A stretch of 64,000 nt of DNA from CADDYT01 sp035294125 (GCA_035294125.1 DATGLM010000011.1:14847-78846), one strand, 5' to 3'. Shown: positions 42,984-52,478, numbered from the stretch's first letter. The notes: a model not told the origin generated them from the letters alone. Numbers and translations: made by a program.

Positions 42984-43457
42984 TCAATAGCTCTCCCTGT
43001 TCGTATGCTCTGCTGGTCGGCATCCGAAGAAGTGTGTGCTGACCATGCTCAGTACCTGTTCGCCGTGCTGGTTGTGCAGCGTGCTCCGCGCACGGATGAT
43101 GCCGAGATAGGGGCGGCTTTTAGAGGGCCTGGTCTCGATAACGGTGAAGCAGCCAGAGAGGCTATCGCCAGGGCGGACGGCTTTAAGGAAACGAAGCTCG
43201 TCAACGCCGGGCGAACCCATGCTGTCCACCTTGTGGAACAATCCAGCGACCAGCAGGCGCATGAGCAGCGCCCCCGTATGCCAGCCGCTGGCGACCAGCT
43301 CGCCGAAGAAGGAATGTTTCGCCTGTTCGGGGTCGATGTGAAAGACCTGTGGGTCGAATTGCCTGGCAAAGTCGATGATCTCCTCCTGCGTTACCGAGAT
43401 GCTGCCGAGATCGAAGCTATCCCCCACGTGAAAATCTTCAAAGTAGAGCTTTTGCAT
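42984..43457 (-). CDS. MaoC-like dehydratase/hydratase
   Basis: A protein of 157 residues with a hot-dog fold pattern. The hydratase motif is IDFARQFDPQVFHIDPEQA (Asp and His of the hydratase-2 active site), followed by GELVASGWHTGALLMRLLVA. It likely hydrates 2-enoyl-CoA, or acts on another acyl thioester; the exact substrate is not readable. ATG 43457 has AAGGACAGG upstream. Standalone, convergent with the YtxH gene and 50 bp from it. Confidence 0.88.
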   Translation of the reverse strand: MQKLYFEDFHVGDSFDLGSISVTQEEIIDFARQFDPQVFHIDPEQAKHSFFGELVASGWHTGALLMRLLVAGLFHKVDSMGSPGVDELRFLKAVRPGDSLSGCFTVIETRPSKSRPYLGIIRARSTLHNQHGEQVLSMVSTHFFGCRPAEHTNRESY

Positions 43458-43491
43458 ACCTGTCCTTTATATAGTCATGAAAACATCTTGC

Positions 43492-43577
43492 ATGGCATTC
43501 TGAGCGCCGCGATGCATCTCACGTGAGCCGCGTAGGCGATGATAGGCTGAGATGCATCGCGGCGCTCAGAATGCCAT
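43492..43577. repeat. 30-bp perfect palindrome, GCATTCTGAGCG type
   Basis: Arms 43492-43521 and 43548-43577 are perfect 30-bp complements with a 26-base loop. The arm begins ATGGCATTCTGAGCGCCGCG. It lies between the divergent starts of the MaoC gene and the L7/L12-like gene, where a terminator has no obvious use. The rest of 43458-43763 has no gene; a lone half-copy GAAGAATGACATG lies near 43666. Confidence 0.75.
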
Positions 43578-43763
43578 ATGGGAGAATGTTCCCAATAGCA
43601 ACTCATAAGATTATATCATCGTTTCCAGTGTCTGGCAGAAGCTATCAATCTCTCCTTCAGTAGCGAAGAATGACATGTCCTGGTCAGATGCATTGCGGAG
43701 TAATCCTTTCGTATGATATTATTGTAGAGCTATGTGCCAGTATTACAGTAAAGGATAGAGCAG

Positions 43764-44246
43764 ATGAATGCTATTGTACTGGTGATTTTGCTGGTTGTTA
43801 TTATTGTGGTCTTTCTCCTGGGCTATTTGATTGGGGCGCACAGCCGGAGAGACAATCCGATGCGCTCGTCGGAGGAATTGGAGAAATTGGATATGCGAGG
43901 CGTAAATCAGGATGAGATTGTGCAATTGCTGGCGAGGAAGCAGAAGATTGCAGCCATCAAGCGCTATCGGGAGCTGACAGGAGCGGGATTGCGGGAGGCG
44001 GTAGCTGCGGTGGAGCAGATGGAGCGAGAACTGGTTATGGGGCCGCAGGCAGCGATGGCCGTACAATCGTTTATGGATGCTGCTGATGGTGTGGCTGATC
44101 TGGATGAGGGTGCCGCTGCGTCGTTTGCGGCAGAGTTACAACAGTTGCTGCTGGCGGGCAGAAAGATAGAGGCGATTAAGCTGTATCGCGAGAGGACAGG
44201 AGCGGGATTGCGGGAGGCGAAAGAGGCGATAGATCGTATGCTGTAG
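43764..44246 (+). CDS. Membrane-anchored protein with two L7/L12 C-terminal-like motifs
   Basis: A protein of 160 residues. A TM helix at about 3-25 (AIVLVILLVVIIVVFLLGYL) anchors it. Two copies of a helix-turn motif follow: KIAAIKRYRELTGAGLREAV (about 61-80) and KIEAIKLYRERTGAGLREAK (about 133-152). The KxxAIKxYRExTGxGLxEAK pattern is that of the ribosomal protein L7/L12 C-terminal domain, which binds translational GTPases. Standalone membrane forms occur in actinobacteria and Chloroflexota; their role is unknown. It converges on the kinase gene, with 14 bp between stops. Confidence 0.85.
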   Translation: MNAIVLVILLVVIIVVFLLGYLIGAHSRRDNPMRSSEELEKLDMRGVNQDEIVQLLARKQKIAAIKRYRELTGAGLREAVAAVEQMERELVMGPQAAMAVQSFMDAADGVADLDEGAAASFAAELQQLLLAGRKIEAIKLYRERTGAGLREAKEAIDRML

Positions 44247-44260
44247 AGGAGCCCAGGCCA

Positions 44261-46060
44261 TTATTTTGCTTTCCATACCTGCACCGTTTTGTCCCAGGAA
44301 CCAGAGGCGATGTGGGAGCCATTGGGCGACCATGCCAGCGTGCTGATCCAGTCGGTATGACCGGTGTAGGTGAGCAAGGATGTACCGTTGGAGGCATCCC
44401 AGATCTGTACCGTGTCATCGAGGCCACCGGAAGCGATTTTGCCGCCATCGGGCGACCAGGCGAGTACCGTGACGAAGCTGTTATGGCCGGAGTAGCTGAG
44501 GATTTTGCGTCCACTGCTAGCATCCCAGACCTGTACGGTGCCATCATCGCTGGCGGAGGCGACCTTGCTGCCATCTGGCGAGAAGGCGACGGCGTTGACT
44601 TTATCGCGATGGCCGTAGTAGATGAGCAGGTTGCGGCCCGTTGTGGCATTCCAGATATGCACCGTTTTGTCCTCACCGGCTGAAGCGAGATAGCTGCCAT
44701 TGGGCGACCACGCCACAGCCTTGACGCCCATTGCATGGGTGCGATAGCTGAGGATGGAGCGCCCGCTGCGTACCTCCCAGACCTGGGCGGTGCCATCGTC
44801 GCTGGCGGAGGCGACCTTGCTGCCATCGGGCGACCACACAAGCGCGTTGATGGGTTCCGAGTGACCGTTGCAGGGAGGATATGCGGCGGTGTTCTGGCCG
44901 GTGGAAATTTGCCACGTCTGTATGGTTTCACAGAGAAGACCGGCGGTGGAAGTGATGTATTTTCCGTCCGGGGACCATGCCAGCGCCTGTCCCTTCAAAG
45001 CGTTGGTGTGGTGCGTGACGAGCGTTTGCCCCGTGTATGCGTGCCAGAGCTGAATGGTTTCATCGAGTCCACTGGAAGCGATATATGGGCCGTTAAGCGA
45101 ATTGGGAGACCATACGAGCGCGTAGACATGGTCGCTATGGCCGCGATAAGTGAGCGATGGCGCGGGTGAAGTAGAAGATAATGCGCGTTTTGATGGCAGT
45201 GTGAAGGGTAGGGGGGAGCCTGGTATGACGCTGTTCTGAGGCGCTTCCAGTCGGCTGGCGCGTTCCAGGGCGATGGCGAAAGCATGCACGCTTTCAAAAC
45301 GCTGCGCGGGGTCTTTTTCCAGCGCCTTCAGGATAACCTGTTCTACGGCGGGTGCGACGGTGGGAAGTTTCTCGCGCGGCGGGGGCGGCGGGTTAAGCAC
45401 GTGCTGGCTGGCGATCTCGTCGACGGAGCCGCTGAAGGGCCAGTTGCCGGTGATCCATTCGTAGGCGACGACGCCGAGGGCGTACTGGTCGCTGGCGACG
45501 CGGGGCCTGCCGCGTATCTGCTCAGGAGCAGCATAGGGGACAGTGCCCTCGAAGTCAGAGACGCTTATGCGCCGGTAGCCACCTTTTTGAGAGACGACGG
45601 CGATACCAAAATCGCTGAGCATGACCTCGTGGCGCGAGTTGAGCAGCATATTGTGCGGCTTCACATCGCAGTGAATGAGTCCCTGATCGTGAATGTATTG
45701 CAGCGCAGAAGCGACCTGCCTGACGTAGGAAACGACAGTGGGGAGCGGCAACTGTGAGCCTCTGGGGTGAAGCTGGCGCAGCGAACCGTTAGGGACATAT
45801 TGCATGACGAGATAAGGGATAGCGTTTTCGATGCCATAGTCCAGCAAGCGCACGATATGGGGGTGATCGAGATTAGCGGTGATCTGTGCCTGCGCCAGGA
45901 ACTTCTCTGCCTCCTCGTCAGCCAGCGCGGAATGCAGTATCTTGATAGCCGCTCGCGAGCCGTACTGCCGGTGCTCGCCGAGGTAGACGCTAGCAAGTTG
46001 CCCCTGCCAGAGCAGTTGCAGCAGGTGATAATCGCCGATTTTCCCCATCAAATCTGCCAT
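44261..46060 (-). CDS. Serine/threonine protein kinase with WD40 propeller, variant HCD motif
   Basis: A protein of 599 residues. Kinase domain at about 8-270: K40 in AAIKIL, catalytic IHCDVKPHN (C131-D132), SDFG (D150) and YAAPEQ. Two oddities: the glycine loop is LWQGQLASVYLG, with few glycines, and HRD is HCD, as in non-RD kinases. Activity is likely retained since Lys and both Asp remain. The C-terminus (about 300-599) has seven WD40 blades of high mutual similarity (WSPDGSKVASASDDGTAQVW and relatives), suggesting recent duplication of blades. No TM segment. It is a second kinase-WD40 gene in this window, alongside the one at 2824, with otherwise different neighbours. Confidence 0.93.
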   Translation of the reverse strand: MADLMGKIGDYHLLQLLWQGQLASVYLGEHRQYGSRAAIKILHSALADEEAEKFLAQAQITANLDHPHIVRLLDYGIENAIPYLVMQYVPNGSLRQLHPRGSQLPLPTVVSYVRQVASALQYIHDQGLIHCDVKPHNMLLNSRHEVMLSDFGIAVVSQKGGYRRISVSDFEGTVPYAAPEQIRGRPRVASDQYALGVVAYEWITGNWPFSGSVDEIASQHVLNPPPPPREKLPTVAPAVEQVILKALEKDPAQRFESVHAFAIALERASRLEAPQNSVIPGSPLPFTLPSKRALSSTSPAPSLTYRGHSDHVYALVWSPNSLNGPYIASSGLDETIQLWHAYTGQTLVTHHTNALKGQALAWSPDGKYITSTAGLLCETIQTWQISTGQNTAAYPPCNGHSEPINALVWSPDGSKVASASDDGTAQVWEVRSGRSILSYRTHAMGVKAVAWSPNGSYLASAGEDKTVHIWNATTGRNLLIYYGHRDKVNAVAFSPDGSKVASASDDGTVQVWDASSGRKILSYSGHNSFVTVLAWSPDGGKIASGGLDDTVQIWDASNGTSLLTYTGHTDWISTLAWSPNGSHIASGSWDKTVQVWKAK

Positions 46061-46211
46061 GCCTGTCCCCTAAACTCATCTTACATATTTGCCTCATTGT
46101 AGGAGACGCATGCCAGCGTGTCAATGAGTTTTTAATAAATTTCCGTAAGTGCCGATTGATCGCGCACCGGCAGGTTACGATCGATGTTATCAGCGTGTCG
46201 CATACGAAATG

Positions 46212-46652
46212 CTAGCCTGCCGGGATGGTGACCCTGCCCTGTCCAGTGGGAGGCATATTGGGACCGCTGCCGACCCAGCGCACGGCTGTGCCGATGGCTG
46301 TAACTTCCATCCACTCGCCGTTGTGCAGGTATTCCACCTTGATGTCGACCCCGATAACTCCATCCGCACCGAGTTGGTCGGCCTCGTACTGCATGCGGCT
46401 GAGTGCCAGTTCTCGGGCCTGGTACATGAGCTGTGTGTATTCTCTCAGTTCACCCTGGAAATTGCCCTTGATGCCTGCCAGCCAGTTGCGCATGGCACCC
46501 ATTGAGTAGATGCTGTTGCCCAGCACCATGCCCATCGGCTGAAAGCCCTTGTCGATAACCAGCCAGAACTCCTGCCCTGTCAGATCGGATGTGAACGCTC
46601 GTCCCCGGTAGTTGCCTGGTTTGATATCCATTGGACTGCGTGGTTCGCCCAT
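46212..46652 (-). CDS. YbjQ/UPF0145-like heavy-metal-binding-domain protein
   Basis: A protein of 146 residues from ATG 46652 (AGAGAAGAG upstream). The YbjQ fold text is visible: NFQGELREYTQLMYQARELA, LSRMQYEADQLGADGVIGVD and a final strand EWMEVTAIGTAVRW. The N-terminal 50 residues (SDLTGQEFWLVIDKGFQPMG) are an extra segment compared with small YbjQ (about 107). The function is unknown; the name comes from a structural similarity to metal-binding domains, with no conserved ligand obvious here. It lies 151 bp upstream of the kinase, same strand. Confidence 0.78.
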   Translation of the reverse strand: MGEPRSPMDIKPGNYRGRAFTSDLTGQEFWLVIDKGFQPMGMVLGNSIYSMGAMRNWLAGIKGNFQGELREYTQLMYQARELALSRMQYEADQLGADGVIGVDIKVEYLHNGEWMEVTAIGTAVRWVGSGPNMPPTGQGRVTIPAG

Positions 46653-46913
46653 TCTCTTCTCTCTCGCTTTCGTCTTCCAATTGTTTCTGTCAGAAAGAAA
46701 CAAAACTGCTCTCGTCTAGCATAATGTACTGCTGTGGTAATGTCAATCGAAAACGTCATGCTTCTTATTGCATAAATGGGCAGGGAGGAATATACTTGCT
46801 GCGTATGCAAGGGGGATGCCGTTTTTTGTCAGGTCTGTCAGAATATGATATAGTACAGGCGTTCACTTTGAGCAAATGTCTGGAATTGACAAGGTAGGTA
46901 GGTAGAGAGGCTC

Positions 46914-49643
46914 ATGTCGACACCGGCCCGCAGACAATATCTGAAGATTAAGAGCCAGTACCCTGATGCTGTTTTGCTGTATCAGGTTGGGGATTTCTAC
47001 GAGACGTTTGATAAAGACGCGGAGATCGCGGCCCGCGAGCTACAGATTGTGCTGACGAGCCGCCTGTATGGGGATGAGCGCGTACCACTGGCCGGCATCC
47101 CGCTGCACGCGCTGGAAAATTATGTAGGGAAGCTGGTGCATCGCGGCTACAAAGTAGCGATCTGCGATCAGGTGGGAGAAGCCGGTCATGGTGTCGTTGA
47201 CCGGGCGGTGACGCGCATTCTCACGGCTGGGACACTGTCGGAGCCGAACCTGCTGCCAGTAAGGCAAAATAATTATCTGGTAGCGATTGTACCGGGACGC
47301 ACACAGACAGGGTTGGCAGCGGTCGATGTAAGCACAGGCGAATTTATGGTGACATGGTTCGCGCTCTCAGAGCTGCCCACGGCGCTGGAGGCGGAACTGC
47401 AACGCCTTGACCCGGCTGAGTGTCTTCTTATAGAAGGGAGCGGAACCGATATCTGCCAGTTTCCTTCGAGTACGATGACGCTAACGTCTTGTCCTGCCTA
47501 TTTCTTTGAGCCGGAGGCGGCGCGGGCGAGATTGTGCAAGCAGTTCGGCGTGCAATCGCTGGAAGCGTATGGATGCGCGCACGTGCCGCAGGCGATCGCG
47601 GCGGCGGGCGCGATTCTTGCCTATTTAGAGAAGATGAATACCTCGTTGCTGACCCTGCTGACCGGTTTGCGTTCGTACAGCACGACCAGCTACATGCTGC
47701 TGGATGCTCACACGCAGCATAATCTGGATCTGTTGCAGGGGGCGCGCAGTGGTTCGGTGCAGGGAAGCCTGCTCGGCGTTCTGGACAGGACAATCACACC
47801 GATGGGGGCGCGTCTGTTACGGCGGACGATCACACAGCCCTTGCTCGATTTGAACCAGTTGGAGGCGCGCTTGCAGAGCGTGGAGGAATTGTATGAGAGT
47901 CCGGCGCTACGCAGCCGCTTCACGATGTGTCTGCAAGGGATGGGCGACCTGGAACGCACGGCTGGACGGGTGCGGCAAGGAACAGCGGTGTTGCGCGAAG
48001 TGCTGGGCCTGAGAGCATACCTGGGCCTGATCCCACAGTTACGAGACCTGCTGCGTGGCTGCGCTGCTGGCCTGCTAAGCGCGCTGGCTGACGAGCTTGA
48101 GCTTTGTCCGGAGGTGATTGACCTGATTGACCGGGCGCTGGTTGACCGGGATGAGGAGAGCGATGAGGAAGATCACGGGAAACTTATTCGGGCGGGTTTT
48201 CACAGCGAACTGGATGAACTGATCGCCTCGATTCGGGAATCGCGGCGCTGGATTGCCTCGCTGGAGCCGCGCGAACGCGAGCGCACGGGCATCAAGAAGC
48301 TGAAAATCGGCTTCAACAAAGTCTTTGGCTACTATATTGAGGTGACGAATGCCCATACTAACCTCGTGCCGGACGATTACATGCGCAAGCAGACGCTGGT
48401 GAACGCGGAGCGCTACATCACACCGGAACTGAAGGAGCACGAGGCGCGTATCCTGAGCGCGGAGGAACGCATCGATGAGATGGAGCGCAGCATCTATGCC
48501 GACGTGCTGCGCCAGTTGAGCGTCTATTATCCCCAATTGATGAAGACGGCTGAGGTGGTGGCGCGGGTGGATGTGCTGCTGAGCCTCGCGGAAGTGGCGG
48601 CGCACCAGGGCTATGTGCGGCCTGTACTGGAAGTGGGACGCGGGCTTGAGATCATGGGCGGGCGGCACCCTGTCGTCGAATTCGCGCTGGACGGTGATGT
48701 GTTTATTCCCAACGATACTGTGATGGAGGCCGATGAGGGGGCGCGCATCCTGCTGCTGACGGGGCCGAATATGGCAGGGAAGTCGACGTATCTACGGCAG
48801 GTGGCGTTGATTGCGCTCATGGCGCAGATCGGCAGCTTTGTCCCTGCTCGCAAAGCGCGTATCGGGCTGGTTGATCGCATCTTTACCCGCGTGGGAGCCG
48901 AAGATGATATCGCGACGGGCAAAAGTACCTTCATGGTGGAGATGGAGGAGACGGCCAGCATCCTGCATCACGCCACGCGCAACAGCCTGATTATCCTTGA
49001 TGAGATCGGCAGAGGGACGAGCACATATGATGGGCTGGCGATTGCGCGGGCGGTGGTAGAGCACCTGCACGAGCAGACGGCAGCGCGCACGCTTTTTGCC
49101 ACCCACTATCACGAACTGGCCTCGATGGCCGATGAACTGCCGCATCTCCGCGTCTATACAATGGCGATCAGCGATGACGAGCAGGGGGAGATTATCTTCC
49201 TGCACCGCGTGGTGCCGGGCTGCATCGGGCGCAGCTACGGCGTGCATGTGGCAAGGCTGGCGGGCATGCCGCAGAGCATCGTGCGTCGCGCGGAAGAGGT
49301 GCTGAAGCAACTGGAAGCAGGCAAAGATGCGCTGCCGGTTCAAAACAGGCACGGTATGATGGTATCTCGGAATGGGCATGCAGTGCCGCAGGAGGCGTTA
49401 CAACTGTATACGGTCAACGGCAATGGAAACGGGCTGAAGGTAGCGGAGGCGCCGGAAGGGCGCTGGCGCTATGCATGGCAGAGCGAGGCAGCGCAGGCGG
49501 TGGCTGAGAGCCTTGAGAAAGCGAGCGCGCAGGGGCAGGAACCCGATCTGGACGCGGTGGATATCTGCGCCATCACGCCGCTCGACGCGCTGAACCTCTT
49601 ATTCTTGATACAACAGAAGAAACGACACAAGAAATCGACATGA
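46914..49643 (+). CDS. mutS: DNA mismatch repair protein MutS
   Basis: A protein of 909 residues. The mismatch-binding N-terminus has YQVGDFYETFDKDAEIAARE with the intercalating Phe and Glu (F27, E29). The connector, lever and clamp follow (NAERYITPELKEHEARILSA). The ATPase has Walker A GPNMAGKST (617-625), TRVGAEDDIATGKSTFMVEM and Walker B LIILDEIGRGTSTYDG. A C-terminal tail of about 100 residues is rich in Gln and Asn and ends in a basic KKRHKKST. It recognises mismatches and recruits MutL, whose gene overlaps by ATGA. Full-length and intact. Confidence 0.97.
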   Translation: MSTPARRQYLKIKSQYPDAVLLYQVGDFYETFDKDAEIAARELQIVLTSRLYGDERVPLAGIPLHALENYVGKLVHRGYKVAICDQVGEAGHGVVDRAVTRILTAGTLSEPNLLPVRQNNYLVAIVPGRTQTGLAAVDVSTGEFMVTWFALSELPTALEAELQRLDPAECLLIEGSGTDICQFPSSTMTLTSCPAYFFEPEAARARLCKQFGVQSLEAYGCAHVPQAIAAAGAILAYLEKMNTSLLTLLTGLRSYSTTSYMLLDAHTQHNLDLLQGARSGSVQGSLLGVLDRTITPMGARLLRRTITQPLLDLNQLEARLQSVEELYESPALRSRFTMCLQGMGDLERTAGRVRQGTAVLREVLGLRAYLGLIPQLRDLLRGCAAGLLSALADELELCPEVIDLIDRALVDRDEESDEEDHGKLIRAGFHSELDELIASIRESRRWIASLEPRERERTGIKKLKIGFNKVFGYYIEVTNAHTNLVPDDYMRKQTLVNAERYITPELKEHEARILSAEERIDEMERSIYADVLRQLSVYYPQLMKTAEVVARVDVLLSLAEVAAHQGYVRPVLEVGRGLEIMGGRHPVVEFALDGDVFIPNDTVMEADEGARILLLTGPNMAGKSTYLRQVALIALMAQIGSFVPARKARIGLVDRIFTRVGAEDDIATGKSTFMVEMEETASILHHATRNSLIILDEIGRGTSTYDGLAIARAVVEHLHEQTAARTLFATHYHELASMADELPHLRVYTMAISDDEQGEIIFLHRVVPGCIGRSYGVHVARLAGMPQSIVRRAEEVLKQLEAGKDALPVQNRHGMMVSRNGHAVPQEALQLYTVNGNGNGLKVAEAPEGRWRYAWQSEAAQAVAESLEKASAQGQEPDLDAVDICAITPLDALNLLFLIQQKKRHKKST

Positions 49644-51448
49644 GCCAGATGTATAACCTCGAACAGAACAATACAGCTTTACAGATGCGCAAGCCAATTC
49701 TCGTGCTGCCGCAGGAGGTGGCGGAGCGCATCGCGGCGGGTGAAGTGATCGAGCGGCCTGTCTCGGTGGTGAAGGAACTGGTGGAGAACGCGCTGGACGC
49801 TGGTGCGCGAGACGTGCGCGTGGAGATACGCGGTGGCGGCCTGCGCCTGATACGCGTCACCGACGATGGCATCGGCATGCTCGAAGATGAGTTGGGGCGG
49901 GCATGCGCCCGCCATGCCACGAGCAAGATCAATACGGTTGAAGACCTGTACCGCCTGCACACGCTGGGTTTTCGCGGAGAGGCGCTGGCAAGTATTGCCG
50001 CCGTCGCGGAGTTGACGCTGCTGAGCCGTGCCATTGAGACGGAAATGGCGGGCGAGGAGCATCCTGCGGCGCTGCTGATGCTGCGCGGCGGCGAGGTCGT
50101 GGAGCGCGGCAAGCGGGCGCGATTGCATGGCACAACGGTCACGGTACGCGACCTGTTTTATAACGTTCCGGCGCGCCTGAAGTTTATGCGCGGGGCGCGG
50201 ACTGAGAATGGACATATTATACAGTTGCTGCGGCGCTACGCCGTTGGCTATCCAGGCGTTCGTTTCAACCTGACGATAGAGGAGAATCCGGTGTTGCAGA
50301 CGAGCGGCACAGGCGATGTCGCCACATCGCTGGCGGAACTATATCACTTGCCGCTGGCAGAGATGCTCAACGCGGTGAATATCGAGACGGGTGAGGGTTA
50401 CACGCTACATGGATACGTGGGCAACCGGGCGCTGGCACAGCACAATCGACTGCACATGATGCTGTTTGTGAACGAGCGCTGGGTGCAGTCGCGAGTCTTG
50501 CAAGAGGCGCTGGAGGCTGGCTATCGCGGCCTGCTGCCAAAAGGGAGGCATCCACTGCTGGTGTTTCACCTGCAATTGCCGTCCGAAGAGGTGGATGTGA
50601 ACGTGCATCCAACGAAGACGGAGGTGCGTTTGCAGCACGAGGCCGAGGTGGTGGGGATGCTGACGCGAGCCGTGCGCTCTGTGCTGGAACGCAGCCCGGT
50701 GCTGCCAGAATCGGCACAATTTCCCGGCCCTGAACTGGTCTACCAGCGGCATCTGCCCGGCCCGCGCCGTCGCGGCCTGCATGTGGCGGAATCGGCGGAA
50801 GGTTACAAAGCCGGGTCGGCGTTACCAGGGACGGTGGAGATACTCAACAGCCTGCGTCCCCTGGCTCAGTTGCAGCAGGCGGTCATTCTCGCCGAAGCAC
50901 CCGATGGCAGCCTTTACCTGATCGACCAGCACCGCGCGCACGAGCGCGTGATCTACGAACACCTGCGCAGTAACTACATTGGCGCTCAAGCGCGAGAACA
51001 GCAAATGGAAGAGCCAGAGGAGTTGAGCGACGCCAATCTGCTGCTGGAGCCGGTAGTCCTCGAACTCAAGCGGCACGAGGCCGCTCTCTTCGAGCAGCGT
51101 CTGCCCATGCTGCGCGGCCTGGGCCTGGAATGCGAGCGTTTCGGTGGCCGCAGCTTCCTGATACGCTCCGTACCATCCTGGCCGGGAGCCGGAATTGAAC
51201 AACTGGTAGGACACCTGCAAGAGCTGGCGCAGATCGCGGCAGAAGACAGCAGCGACTGGGAAGAACACCTGCTCATCGGCCTTGCCTGCCGATCAGCCAT
51301 GCGGCGCGGACGAGAACTGGGGCCAGACGAGCAGCGCTCGCTAATTTACGCCCTTGCCAGCACCTCGGCCCCGGCAGTCTGCCCGCACGGCAGCCCGATC
51401 CTGCTGCACTACAGCCGGGCGTTTTTGATTGATAGGTTCGACTGGTAA
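49640..51448 (+). CDS. mutL: DNA mismatch repair endonuclease MutL
   Basis: A protein of 602 residues. The GHKL ATPase: ERIAAGEVIERPVSVVKELV, ENALDAGA (Asn and Asp for ATP/Mg), VTDDGIGM and THGTTVTVRDLFYNVPARLK-type text. The C-terminal nuclease set reads DQHRAHERVIYE (from D429), ACRSAMRRG and CPHGSP; these correspond to DQHA-x2-E-x4-E, ACR and CPHGRP, with A to R and R to S changes. The key Asp, His and Glu remain, so strand nicking is likely kept. The ATG lies inside the mutS stop (ATGA). The linker between domains (about 345-395) is short. Confidence 0.96.
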   Translation: MSQMYNLEQNNTALQMRKPILVLPQEVAERIAAGEVIERPVSVVKELVENALDAGARDVRVEIRGGGLRLIRVTDDGIGMLEDELGRACARHATSKINTVEDLYRLHTLGFRGEALASIAAVAELTLLSRAIETEMAGEEHPAALLMLRGGEVVERGKRARLHGTTVTVRDLFYNVPARLKFMRGARTENGHIIQLLRRYAVGYPGVRFNLTIEENPVLQTSGTGDVATSLAELYHLPLAEMLNAVNIETGEGYTLHGYVGNRALAQHNRLHMMLFVNERWVQSRVLQEALEAGYRGLLPKGRHPLLVFHLQLPSEEVDVNVHPTKTEVRLQHEAEVVGMLTRAVRSVLERSPVLPESAQFPGPELVYQRHLPGPRRRGLHVAESAEGYKAGSALPGTVEILNSLRPLAQLQQAVILAEAPDGSLYLIDQHRAHERVIYEHLRSNYIGAQAREQQMEEPEELSDANLLLEPVVLELKRHEAALFEQRLPMLRGLGLECERFGGRSFLIRSVPSWPGAGIEQLVGHLQELAQIAAEDSSDWEEHLLIGLACRSAMRRGRELGPDEQRSLIYALASTSAPAVCPHGSPILLHYSRAFLIDRFDW

Positions 51449-51615
51449 TGCTCGCTCTGTCGGTTGGGCTTCTTCTGCAATTTCTCAGTCTGCCTATCTC
51501 CTGTTTGTTGCTGACCAATATTCGTGCCTGGGATGAGCGCGCAACCGAGATGAAGAAGGCGTTGACGAGAGCGGAAAAGGCTGTCCTACAAAAATTTTAC
51601 AAGGTCATAACATAG
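51448..51615 (+). CDS. Possible 55-residue membrane protein coupled to mutL
   Basis: The ATG at 51448 shares a base with the mutL stop (TAATG), an arrangement typical of coupled genes. It encodes one hydrophobic helix (MLALSVGLLLQFLSLPISCL) and a basic tail (ATEMKKALTRAEKAVLQKFY), stop at 51613-51615. No own ribosome site and no known family, so chance remains possible. Confidence 0.4.
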   Translation: MLALSVGLLLQFLSLPISCLLLTNIRAWDERATEMKKALTRAEKAVLQKFYKVIT

Positions 51616-51653
51616 CGCGATTGCTTCTACAAGGGATTTTCGGGCAGAATCTG

Positions 51654-52478
51654 CTATCTTCGTACCAGTTGCAGTAGCCCGTAGGAGAGCAAAAGGAGTA
51701 CCAGGTCGAGGGCGAGGAGGATGAGGAGGGCGAAGTCAACGTGGGCGGCGATGCCGGAGATGGTGTAGAGCAGGGCTGTGTTGAAGACGAGCACTCTGGC
51801 GTACCAGAGCAGGCCGAGGACGAGGAGGGCTATAAGGAGCAGAGCGGTGACGAGCCAGCGCGCACCTCTCCAGTCCTGGCTGCTGGGCCAGAGTTCGGAG
51901 GTGACGGTCAGGATGAGGTAGGGAGCGAAGAGCAGCGTCCACCAGGGCCAGCCAGGACGGAAGAGGTGATAGTTGGCGAGCAGGGGATTGTACTCCCAGA
52001 GATTGTAGCCGGTGGCGACCCAGTAGAGGAAGATGAACATGGCGATGCCGCCGAACAGGGGGGCGATGGCGCTCAGACCGTCGCCGATATTGCTCATGAG
52101 CTTTCCCTGCGGGCGCACATACTGCACCTCGCCCAGTTGCAGCGATTGTTTGCCGCTATTTTTGACGACGCGCCCGTTGGGCAAGCGCTGCTCCATCGGG
52201 CGAATGCGGAAGAGAGCGATGCTGGTGATGCGGAAGCCGAAAGGGCGCAGCAGCAGAACGACGAAGGCGTGGCTCAGTTCGTGCAGAATGACGCCGGGAG
52301 CGTTGAACCAGAACCAGATAAGCAGGCCCCGCTCCCCCAGTAGCGAATAGCCAATCTGGTCGATGTGCTGGCGCAGGCGCTTGCGGGTGAGGCGCAGGAG
52401 AATGAAAAGGACGATGACACCCGCGATAATGAGCCAGGGTTCATATGGCGCGATTTCGGCTTTCAGCGTTGGGTCCAT
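51654..52478 (-). CDS. M50-like zinc metalloprotease, polytopic membrane protein
   Basis: A protein of 274 residues with AAAAGGAA upstream of the start. The HExxH motif is ILHELSHAF (H66, E67, H70) in a predicted TM segment, as in site-2-type M50 proteases. About five further hydrophobic segments follow. The usual second motif (NxxPxxPLDG) is not clear; an Asp in the later helix (YTISGIAAHVDFALLILLAL) is one candidate for the third zinc ligand. A soluble loop with RPQGKLMSNIGDGLSAIAPL lies between TM3 and TM4. It is therefore a probable but variant intramembrane protease. Convergent with mutL. Confidence 0.7.
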   Translation of the reverse strand: MDPTLKAEIAPYEPWLIIAGVIVLFILLRLTRKRLRQHIDQIGYSLLGERGLLIWFWFNAPGVILHELSHAFVVLLLRPFGFRITSIALFRIRPMEQRLPNGRVVKNSGKQSLQLGEVQYVRPQGKLMSNIGDGLSAIAPLFGGIAMFIFLYWVATGYNLWEYNPLLANYHLFRPGWPWWTLLFAPYLILTVTSELWPSSQDWRGARWLVTALLLIALLVLGLLWYARVLVFNTALLYTISGIAAHVDFALLILLALDLVLLLLSYGLLQLVRR

